From positions 22,078 to 49,456 of the forward strand of contig MU619246.1 in the NCBI GenBank assembly GCA_025201805.1: a stretch of DNA of 27,379 bases, given 5' to 3'. Of this stretch, positions 19,326 through 27,379 are shown piece after piece. Position 1 is the stretch's first letter. Every line of letters begins with the position of its first letter. The position numbers and the translations under genes were made by a program. The stretch comes from Parasitella parasitica (lineage: Eukaryota > Mucoromycota > Mucoromycetes > Mucorales > Mucoraceae). The notes under the pieces are model-generated. The model was given only the letters and a program-made list of their open reading frames with translations, was not told the DNA's origin and made no database searches.

Positions 19326-21549
19326 CTAATGTAGTGGTTCAGTTTCTCGCTCTAGCCATGACAGCGCTTTGCCAGCCAGCAAGGGCTCCAGGACATCTCG
19401 ACACTTTTGATGGTATTTATTAATCCACGTCTTTTCGCTGGGTGTCAGTAGAGCATCGTCCAAAAGCTTCCTGCCTGTGGGCACAAATGTGACATGTTCA
19501 AATGCAAATGAATCTGTATTTCCGAATCTGTAAGGCGTAGATGCTCTGCATACAGTCAGCACGTTTTCAATTCTAATGCCGAATTGGCCATCTTCGTAGT
19601 AGCCTGGTTCTTTAATCATTCAAGTTAGGTTATGTTTACAGTATGATGCAATCTCGTACACGCTACCATTGGTCACCATCATGCCTGGCTGGAGTGGTAC
19701 TGTGTTGTATGAAGCTCTGCTTCCAATGCCATGCGGCCCTTCATGCACATTCAGATACGCGCCCACACCATGGCCTACGCCATGTCTGAAATTGAGGCCA
19801 TCTTTCCAGAGCGGAAGTCTAGCTATCGAATCCAACTGATACCCTGTAGTGCCCTGCGGGAACACAGCCTGATCTAGCGCTATATGACACTGCAAAACTC
19901 GAGTGAAGGCTCTTTTTTGGAACTCCGTCGGCTCGCCATCAAACATGTATGTTCTGGTCACATCGGTTGTGCCGTCAATGTACTGAGCACCAGAGTCGCA
20001 CAGATAAATGCGTCGAGGGTTGATGATGGCTGAATTTTTGGGATCAGGCTGGTAGTGGATAACGGCTCCGTTGGGACCAGTGGCAGCAATCGTATCAAAT
20101 GATAGTCCAACATAAGTAGGGTCCAATCGACGCATCGATGCTAAATGATCGGCGGCTTCTGCCTCTCGGATTGTTTGCTTGTGGATTGTCAGTGCATCTG
20201 ATAGCCAAGAAAAATGTTTGCACAGTGCTACGGCATCTCTTTTATGGCAATTACGGAATCCATTCAATTCAGATTCATTTTTGATTGCTTTTGCTATGCT
20301 GAGAAACGAAGGGCCTGCTTTTGGGACAATGTTCTTCTACATTATATATGCACAATACAGTTGGCATTCTTATGAGAAAGGGAGAAAAGAAAAAAAAAAC
20401 GGCATGCTTACCTTCCCAATGGCTTCACAAATTGACATGTTGGTAGTGTTGGGGTCAATCAGGAATGGCTGATTCATACTGCACAAGTCGGGCAGCACTT
20501 GGTCGTAATTAGCAAGTCGCACACCCGCCTCCTTTAGGTGTGATTTGACTTGATTTGTTAACACAGCACAAGACTGAACATACAGAGTGGCGTGCTGTGG
20601 AGTTACCACCGCATAAGAAAAGAATACCGGACTACAGTGAATATCAGAACCTCTCAAATTAAGCAGCCATGCAACCTCATCCAGTGCTGATACAACGATA
20701 TTCATGCCTTGGGCTAATTTACGTAGCTCAGTCAGCTTGGATTTCACAGATTTGCCAGCGTAGTGAATCGGATGGACTTTGATAGGCTCACAAGGCCTTG
20801 GGGGTCGATCATTGGATCGGATCTGATCGAGAGGATTTCTGCCAACATACACCAACTTTGAGCCAGCTGTGCTTAATTCGTTCTCCAGCCGCTTGGCTTC
20901 GTCTAGTGTAATCACAGAAGGATCAATGCCAATGGAAGACTTTGGCGGTAGACTCTAGTTGCGTGTTCAGCTGAGAATTCTGTCCGTTTCGATGTAGATG
21001 CAGCGAGGATTACCTTTACATACTCTTGCCATGTTGGCACGCCGGGTATTCCTTGCTTCATCAGCTTCCAGTACTTTGGATCCAGCTCTTTTGACGCTTG
21101 CAGAAAATATCTTCCATCTGTAAACAATGCTGCATCATGTTTTGTCACTACAGCGCAGCCTTTTGCAATCACACAATTAATTTATCATTGCATTGCATGA
21201 TATGCCCTGTACTTGTACAATATACCTGCAGACCCTGTAAACCCCGAAAGCCAGGCCCTTCTATTATCACATTCGGCTGTATATTCACTCTGAAACGGTT
21301 TTAATTGAGATATTGTACTCTAAATGTAGCTTACCTGATGAGCATCTTCAGAGGGCACAATACTGCAAAAAAAAACAAGTGGTTCAGTAGCCTGCATTGC
21401 CTGGAAAATTATCAAGAAACTTACAAAGCGTCAAGATTGCTCATAGCAGCTCTCAAAGCAGCTATTTTACCACCAGTGTCTTTTTGTAAGCTAGTAGAGT
21501 ATGGCCGAATAAACTGCAAATGCTTGAGTATGTTTTTGCTTGTTGTCAT
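19326..21549 (-). CDS. Xaa-Pro aminopeptidase P (M24B metallopeptidase), possible mitochondrial targeting
   Basis: Removes N-terminal residues followed by proline. Seven exons (21549-21425, 21362-21335, 21289-21226, 21159-21014, 20954-20412, 20336-19667, 19609-19326) give 619 residues; introns are 45-75 nt and exon 2 is only 28 nt. The protein reads DAFIVPSEDAHQ|SEYTAE, SGFTGSAGCAVVTKHDAALF, FTDGRYFLQASKELDPKYW, then the second creatinase-like domain and the catalytic pita-bread domain. All five metal ligands are visible: the two Asp of YIDGTTDVTRTY, the His of HGVGHGVGAYLNVHEGP, and the Glu residues of EPGYYEDG and RIENV. The ending WLERETEP is typical of AMPP. The N-terminus MTTSKNILKHLQFIRPYSTS is basic, hydroxylated and free of acids, with RPYS like a matrix-processing/Icp55 site, so a mitochondrial form is plausible. 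Human XPNPEP1 is 623 residues and cytosolic. Confidence 0.97.
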
Positions 21550-21988
21550 TGTACTCTTTTGGAGAAACAGAAAGAGAAGAACCTAGATTTTCCACAGAAA
21601 GCAGGCTTTAAATATTCGGCTGTTTAATTGAGTAACCCACTGCTGCCACCGGTATAAAGCCATTACAAAGTCGATGGTCGACAGTGCAGCAAATTTCCAA
21701 CATGGATATATACACACATGCATTGCGATATAAATCTACATCCTTAAAAGACATGGGAAAGAACCTTTATTTTGACAGGTTCCGAAAAAAAAAAAAAAAA
21801 AAAAAGCAGCACCTCATTGTAAATGTACAATTTTGTACAATTTTAATGAATTTTTGATTAAAAACGGCATTTTTAGCCACAAGTTTTTATTGTTTTCTGC
21901 TTTGCTGTAGTTTATATATGTAACAATTTCCAAGTGTAGTGTTGATTTGACGTCCCGGTTGGTGTAATGAGCGAGTTTATCAGCGTAT
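21550..21988. other. Intergenic: aminopeptidase promoter and ACP 3' UTR
   Basis: 439 bp between two minus-strand genes. An A21 homopolymer lies at 21785-21805, and two tandem copies of the 10-mer TGTACAATTT at 21824-21843. No gene seen. Confidence 0.6.
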
Positions 21989-22434
21989 TTAATGAGCATC
22001 ATCACGCTTGATGATATATTCAATAGCTTGTTGTACACTGTGAATGGCATCAGCATCCTTGTCAGGAATCTCGACAGAGAATTCCTCTTCAATGGCCATG
22101 ACAACCTCAACTGTATCCAAACTGTCCAAACCAAGATCCTTGACAAAGTTGGATTCAGGTGTCACCTACATTTTGTATATATTCTTTAATCCCTCATCGA
22201 CTTCCCACCTCCCCCCCTCCCTCCCTTTTCATGGTTCAATAGAAGTCTTACCTTACCACCGTCAACTTTGTCAAAACTTTTGACAACGTCGAGAACACGA
22301 GATTGGACATCTTCTCTGGGAAGAGTAGCGTACATACGGAACATGGATGGAGTGGCCATACGGACCATAGCGGGACGTTGAATGCTAGCAGCTCTAGAAG
22401 CAGCGTTTAATATGACGTTAGGGCGAAGATTCAT
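21989..22434 (-). CDS. ACP1: Acyl carrier protein, mitochondrial
   Basis: Carries acyl intermediates of mitochondrial type II fatty-acid synthesis (for lipoate) and is a complex I/Fe-S assembly partner in many fungi. Two exons (22434-22252 and 22165-21989; intron 22166-22251, 86 nt) give 119 residues. Residues 1-38 are an Arg/Ala/Ser-rich mitochondrial presequence without acids ([20 protein letters not shown]). The mature part has [38 protein letters not shown] and [20 protein letters not shown]; Ser76 in DSL is the phosphopantetheine site. Length and motif order are those of NDUFAB1-type proteins. A T22 run on the coding strand (22467-22488) lies 33 bp before the ATG. The intron is longer than its neighbours and holds a G-rich tract. 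Confidence 0.97.
22204..22225 (-). other. Potential G-quadruplex motif in the ACP intron
   Basis: On the coding (minus) strand the intron carries GGG-A-GGG-A-GGGGGGG-A-GG-T-GGG within 22 nt, which fits the G3+N1-7 pattern with four or more tracts. It begins about 25 nt after the donor, so it would be present in the pre-mRNA. Confidence 0.6.
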
Positions 22435-23294
22435 GATGTTGGGTTAATTTAATATAATTCAATTTGAAAAAAAAAAAAAAAAAAAAAAGTCAACGAGGGA
22501 GGGAAAGCCTTAAAAAGTCCCTGCCTTTGTAGGCTTTGAACTACCGATGTTTAGATGCGTCACCCCCGGTGCCTCTTTTGGATGACAAGTAATACCACAA
22601 CGCAACATGTACTTGCGAACATGCCACGTCCAGTGAGTCCTTGAGGAATATCGAGAGCAACAATCTGCCGCGGGCAAGAAACATTCGAGTAAAACTAGCT
22701 TATTAAATTCAAGTCTACCTATGTGTATATGTATCCAGCTTCAAGTAGGGCAATGAACACACGCTGAAGACGCTGTAAGTCCTTGACGTAGATAGAAAAA
22801 TATATACAGCGAGTGCAAATGGCTGACTTTGTCTTTCTTCAAGAGCGGCTGTATGCAAGCGGATTACCTTTATTTCCAAAATGCTTGTAGCATTGTTTCT
22901 AATTGACAAAAGTGGAATATGTGTACCAATGCTGTTAAGCAACCGAGAGCATTGCCGAAACAATACCATTTGAGGTTTTTGCTTGCAGGCTGTGCTCAAA
23001 AGCGTTCAGGTTAGACAATGCTGCCAATCGGGATCAGTCTTTTCAATCTATTTGCATGTCAGTCAGTTTACTGTTGTATATTTGCCGACGGATTCCACGC
23101 AATAGTCTTTCTCAAATTGTGGATACACTGATATCAGCTATTTGTGCAGAATGCATGATGTGACTCCATTATGATTATGTAGCTCGTGATGATTATGTGA
23201 AAAAACTCCAAAATTTGCTTTTCTTTTCCTCTACTTTTCTTTTGCTTCTCAAGTATTTCTACTCTATAGACCGTAATTTTGCTTTTATTACACA
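22435..23294. other. Divergent intergenic region between ACP and ATG4, with an unresolved open frame
   Basis: 860 bp. Contains the ACP promoter with a T22/A22 tract (22467-22488), an inverted repeat AAAGCCT/AGGCTTT (22504-22510 and 22531-22537), and, on the minus strand, frames such as 22999-22715 (94 codons) starting MSTACKQKPQMVLFRQCSRL. I tried joining exons here but no model gave a recognisable protein. On the minus strand AGTTCAAAGCC (about 22533-22543) resembles a pol III B box and TTTTT at 22512-22516 could be a terminator, but no tRNA fold was found. The ATG4 promoter occupies the right side. Confidence 0.5.
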
Positions 23295-25093
23295 ATGGCG
23301 CACCATTCCGATGACCAGCAGCATACCGACAAGGAGCTACCTCAACCACACAATAGTAACCATATCAGCACGGCCCCTTTAAAAGACAAATTGTTGACAA
23401 ACTCTAGTTACTTGGCAGCAGAGATACCGCTGAAATTGGGCCATTTCATGTCGAATTTGTGGATATCTGGCTCAGAGCTCTCCAGCTCCTTCTTTCTTCA
23501 GAACGGGGAGTGCAGTCTTGATTCAGAAAATGCTAAAGTCGTCTGGCTGCTCGGCTGTCCTTATCAATCCAAGCCATTAGACCCAATGCAGCAAGCTATC
23601 ATGGATGCTCAAAAGGACGAAATGTTCAGGCCTGGCGCAGACAGAGAGGACCAAGAGGTCCTTAGAGACAATGTTTCGCTGGTATGGCCGCCTGATTTCT
23701 ACGATGATTTCACTTCCCGGTTGTGGATGACCTATCGTCACAACTATCCTCCTATTCGCCCATCTAATCACAAGACAGACATTGGTTGGGGCTGTATGTT
23801 GAGAAGCGGGCAGAGTCTGCTAGCAAATACACTGCTGGTGCATTTTTTATCAAGAGGTAAACGGAAGCTTTGATTGTGTGTGTGTGTGTGCTGCGGTTTA
23901 TTTATTGATCAATTGGGGGGGGGGCTACATTGTAGATTGGAGACGGCATAAGCAAACTCCAGCAGCTAGGCAGCAATATGGAAAGGTGAGTGTATTTCAA
24001 GGTTGCCAATCTGCACTGGATATTGAAATTTAGGCAGATTATACACTGGTTTTTGGACGAACTGTCACCCAGAGCGCCCTTCTCGATCCACAGGATTGCG
24101 TTGCTCGGCAAACAGTTGGGCAAGAACATTGGAGAGTGGTTTGGCCCCAGTACAATCAGCCAAGTGATCCAGTAAGATCAACGCCATGCGCAAAAGAAAC
24201 CATTAGATCTTAATTGAGCTTATTGTTAGAGCACTAGTATCGGATTTCCAGCCTGCTGACCTATCAGTTTACATCGCCACAGACGGCACAATCTACTTGG
24301 ATGGTGTGCACGATGTTACCAGAGGAAAGAAGCCAAGAGGTGATTTCAGCTATTTGACTGGCAAGCTGTCTTCCTGTGGCTCAGATGAGGGGAGGGAGGA
24401 AGCAAAACATCTGTATGATGCGAGTAGCACACCGCAAGAAGAAGATGCATCTCACAATGATAGGTTGCCACAAGATTCCGAGGATGCATTCAAGCCTGTG
24501 TTAATGCTAGTTGCTTTGAGATTGGGCATTGACTCGCTTCACCCGACCTACCACCCTGCATTGAAGGCATGTTTTGAGCTGCCATCATTTGTCGGCATCG
24601 CCGGCGGTAGACCCAATTCATCCCTATACTTCATAGGTCTGCAGGGAGACGATTTAATATACCTTGATCCACATTTTTCAAGACCAGCACTAGAGACAAA
24701 AAGCTTATCACAGTATACAAATGAAGATTTCAGCACCTATCACTGCACGATACCTCGGAAGATCCCCATCTCTAATCTTGATCCGTCGATGATGCTTGGA
24801 TTCTACTGCCGTGATCGGCAAGAGCTTGATTTATTCTGCGACCAAATCAAAATGGTAAGTAGCGTAGATGCTTCCTATGATTGTGGCTAATATTTTTAAT
24901 CACAACAAAGATCTCTCAAAAGCATAGCGCAATATTTAGTATCCAACAAAGCGCACCAGAATACGACGAAGACGTTCGCAGTGAAAATGATTTTGGGGTG
25001 ATGAGTGATGAGGATGAGGACAATCAATTGGAAAAACAAAAGTGCGAAAACAATAGCAGTGATGGCGATGAGGATGGCAACTCTATTTTCTAG
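23295..25093 (+). CDS. ATG4: Autophagy-related cysteine protease ATG4
   Basis: Processes Atg8 and delipidates Atg8-PE in autophagosome formation. Five exons (23295-23856, 23936-23985, 24038-24171, 24230-24854, 24911-25093) give 517 residues. Motifs in order: LWMTYRHNYPPI, TDIGWGCMLRSGQSLLANTL with the catalytic Cys, IIHWFLDELSPRAPFSIHRI, GKQLGKNIGEWFGPSTISQV, LVALRLGIDSLHPTYHPALK, VGIAGGRPNSSLYFIGLQGD, and YLDPHFSRPA holding the catalytic Asp and His. The acceptor at 24037 rather than 24033 keeps WFLDELSPRAPFSIHRI in frame. An insertion of about 60 polar residues (after RGKKPRGDFSYL) and an acidic tail (VMSDEDEDNQLE ... DGDEDGNSIF) are extra to the core; the tail may carry Atg8-binding or phosphorylation sites. 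Intron 1 contains (GT)n and a G10 run. AATAAA at 25139-25144 follows the stop. Identification is secure. Confidence 0.96.
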
Positions 25094-25138
25094 AGGTGTT
25101 TTGTGTTGATTATAACTATATTTATGTATATTACAGGA

Positions 25139-25144
25139 AATAAA
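25139..25144 (+). terminator. Polyadenylation signal of ATG4
   Basis: AATAAA 46 bp after the ATG4 stop codon. Confidence 0.5.
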
Positions 25145-25370
25145 ATAAACTGAAAAAGAAAAGCAGTGTATGTATGCTATGTGTTATTTTACTCTACATA
25201 ATCCATGATTCACCAGATCAAGGAAATGAAAACATGCCTCGCATCAGTGAAAAACATCGCTTTTCCTTTAGAACGGTGTTTAAAATACACCTATCAATCT
25301 TTTTCTTTGAATTTGAATTTGACACAAAATGGCTCCGTATACAAGGTTGGGGTCTCATCCGACTAGATTT

Positions 25371-25413
25371 TTTTTTTGGTTTCGGAGAGCGTAGCTCTCC
25401 GAAACCAAAAAAA
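25371..25413. repeat. Perfect inverted repeat, 20-bp arms, 3-bp loop
   Basis: Arms at 25371-25390 and 25394-25413: seven T then GGTTTCGGAGAGC, loop GTA, then GCTCTCCGAAACC and seven A. There is no mismatch. It lies about 280 bp after the ATG4 stop and 253 bp before the stop of the transposase-like gene. It could be a bidirectional transcription terminator, a foldback transposon remnant, or fused terminal inverted repeats. Confidence 0.85.
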
Positions 25414-25665
25414 CAACGCATTAATTTGAACTATCGATTATGGTAGGCAAATGCATCATATGTAACCAGCTTTCGAGAGCTATTATGATATAATGGTCTT
25501 ATTATTTTAATATATACACTTAAAAAGATTTGTAGCTGTAAAATTTATTTTGATCTGATCTATGTAAAGTCATTACACAACTTTTAATTCATCCAGGTAC
25601 GCACAGTTTATTTGCTGATTATAGTGTATTTATTCTAAGATATTATAACCATATACACTAAAAAG

Positions 25666-27379
25666 TTAATTTGGTATCTCAGCATTGTTGAAGAATTTAC
25701 ATTTTTGACGGTTTTGCTTTCCAGGACAAATGTACATGCTGTTCGGGTCACGCTGCTCGCAAGTGAAGCATCGTTTCCCTCCTATTTTTCTCTTTTTGAT
25801 GGTTATAGTTGACGGATACAAAGATATATGTGGTATAATAGGTTTTGGAGCCAATCTTGGACTACCTGGTGGTCTTTTGGTTGGTATATTGGATCTTGAT
25901 GAATGAGGAAATATATTCCTCAAACCAGACAAAGGAACAGCAGAGTTTATAACCACATCAGGTCGATTTTCAGGATTGACAGCATTTTTTGTGGCAGCCA
26001 GCTTGGTTGCATTTTTCGATATTTTGGTGGTGTTGACATAGATATCATTATTTTGTGATTTGTTGAAGAAAGATTCGAGTAACTCGGGAATCTTATAAAA
26101 GTCAACTGGTATTTTGCCATCAGGAAGTGCTTGGTTTTGGATGTTTGTGCTTCGACACCATTCCTTTGCCATTTTTACAAAATCAGGTTTTGCTCTATTA
26201 TTTACTGATTTTAGTTGAGTGTATAGTGCCCAGAACTTGTCTTGTTCATTTTTGGTATGAATGGGTATAACCGGGTATTGGGTATTTTGCATGTACGCTA
26301 GATATTGATACATAGACATTTTCTGTCTACGAACAGATACCATGGATAGTGCACACATCTGTAAAACATCTTGAATCGTTGTAGAGATAAATGGTATAGA
26401 GTCTGCGTCAGAATCTTGTGAGATCATTTCCAAATGATGCTTGGTAAAATCAGGGACAGGGCAGATACCAAAAGTCTCTCCAACAGGAAAGAAATGTATA
26501 CTATTACCATCAGGGTCATAGTATGAGCCTTTTACAGTCATACCTAGCTCACTTTTTAAATAATTAATTCCCTGGACCAGCCAGGGGTTATAATGGGTCT
26601 TGTGAACCACATTATAACGATTAAGAGATCCAACCTATTGATTAATAATTTTACAATTCATTAAAATAGAACATGCATCAAAATATATGTTACTCACATC
26701 GGTATTATGTCTAAGACGATAATCAGTCAGTAGACAATCAGCAAGCCTTGGAGAAGCGTTATACATTGAAAATTTTCTAATGATGTTTGTATGTACGCCT
26801 CCTTCCAAACTGTTTGTGCCACGAATACACCTATACACGGGCAACCCCAACCCATCAACGTATCGAATGTGGTATAATGGAATGCCAACAGGATCGGATA
26901 CGTGGCCTCTGCTAATAGCATTGAGGACCTTGACAGCCTGTGCCTTACACGCTTTGTCAAAAAGCGGTAGCCCGGTCTTTGCACACTCAGTGCCTTCAAA
27001 CTCTTTAAACAGTTTTTCAACAACTGGCAACAAATCGGTTGGTCCAGGGATGATTCTGCGTACCCTCTTTGCAATCCAAACAGGGCTCTCCTTCGAAACG
27101 ATTTCATATGTTGTGTTCTGAAGTTTTAAAGCGTCTCCTACTTTTTTCTTGTCTTCAATACTTGGAACAAACAGGGCATCACTAAACCGAGACATAAAAA
27201 TTTTGTGAGCACCATGCTTTTCAGAGATAGGTATTGAGTCCATCAAATGGAACGGGTCTTTTAACACAAGAGTTGGAGAGGTTGTGCTTTTCAATAATGA
27301 GATGTTTTCAACTTTCAGTTTAGTAGTCTTCAAGCACCTTTGGCTGAGACGTATAGTTGTGAGGTTTTCTTCCACATTC
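25666..27379 (-). CDS. DDE-transposase-like protein with C-terminal cysteine cluster, 5' end outside window
   Basis: Two exons (27378-26698 and 26634-25666; intron 26635-26697) give about 549 residues; the frame is open to the window edge, so the start is missing. Visible blocks: DPFHLMDSIPISEKHGAHKI, FMSRFSDALFVPSIEDKKKV, IAKRVRRIIPGPTDLLPVVE, IPLYHIRYVDGLGLPVYRCI, RGTNSLEGGVHTNIIRKF, SPRLADCLLTDYRLRHNTDV, then a basic, Pro-rich linker and CFTC-x9-CPGKQNRQKC, a probable zinc-binding cluster. The D..H..D and RGTN.LEGG motifs resemble transposase-derived proteins that I recall as abundant in Agaricomycete and other fungal genomes, where Asp/Glu would form a DDE site; I cannot name the superfamily with certainty. 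The visible frame is intact, with an ordinary spliceosomal intron, so it may be an active element or a domesticated gene. Confidence 0.78.

Larger units (their letters stand above)
25094..25665. other. Intergenic region with a perfect 20-bp hairpin
   Basis: 572 bp between the convergent ATG4 and the transposase-like gene. It is AT-rich, with one striking palindrome at 25371-25413 and no protein-like frame. Confidence 0.6.

Noticed and set aside
21160-21225. A separate start for the aminopeptidase inside the fourth intron
   Set aside because: The apparent extension there is intron sequence; the upstream exons encode the conserved DAHQSEY and SGFTGSAG segments.
19610-21425. The aminopeptidase as several separate small genes
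   Set aside because: The pieces join through good splice sites into one 619-residue protein whose total length and motif order fit the family.
22510-22575. tRNA gene on the minus strand suggested by a B-box-like sequence and T5
   Set aside because: The T-stem does not pair (GGTAG against CCTAC) and no matching acceptor stem was found upstream.

Overview
The window looks like nuclear DNA of an early-diverging fungus, most likely Mucoromycota (a Mucorales-type mould). The reasons are dense, intron-rich genes with very short GT-AG introns (45-86 nt), branch points of the CTAAC type, AT-rich intergenic DNA with long A/T homopolymers, and fungal proteins such as CHS5, pyruvate decarboxylase, SWD1 and ATG4. 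The phylum is inferred from style and protein resemblance, not from a database search. All gene models were assembled by hand from the sequence; exon sums were checked for reading frame.

Layout, left to right. 1-1116 (+): 3' part of a two-RRM RNA-binding protein of the RBMS/MSSP type, convergent with 1132-2559 (-), a PUS9-like tRNA pseudouridine synthase in five exons; the stop codons are only 15 bp apart. 3070-4805 (+): pyruvate decarboxylase. 5129-6719 (+): eIF2B beta (GCD7) in seven exons. 7005-8072 (-): a coiled-coil protein of unknown function with an N-terminal hydrophobic signal/anchor. 8073-11643: a gene-poor, AT-rich stretch of about 3.5 kb with several small inverted repeats. 11644-12027 (+): a 127-residue protein with a C-x-C...H-x3-C finger. 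12802-13746 (+): a compact CHS5 (exomer) protein, convergent with 13832-15552 (-), SWD1/RBBP5 of the COMPASS complex, whose first exon falls in or beside a 440-base assembly gap (15606-16045). 16082-18860 (-): a large type II membrane protein joining a glycosyltransferase-like domain to an alginate-lyase-like domain. 19326-21549 (-): Xaa-Pro aminopeptidase P in seven exons. 21989-22434 (-): mitochondrial acyl carrier protein. 23295-25093 (+): ATG4 autophagy protease. 25666 to the right edge (-): a DDE-transposase-like protein with a C-terminal cysteine cluster, 5' end outside the window; a perfect 20-bp hairpin lies 250 bp from its stop.

Most genes are unrelated housekeeping functions (translation, tRNA modification, fermentation, chromatin, autophagy, mitochondrial lipid/complex I chemistry), as expected for a fungal chromosome. 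The most unusual candidate is the membrane-anchored glycosyltransferase-like/uronate-lyase-like fusion: Mucoromycota have polyuronide cell walls, so it could make or trim a glucuronic-acid polymer. CHS5, about 2.3 kb away, is also linked to cell-wall delivery, although that proximity may be chance.
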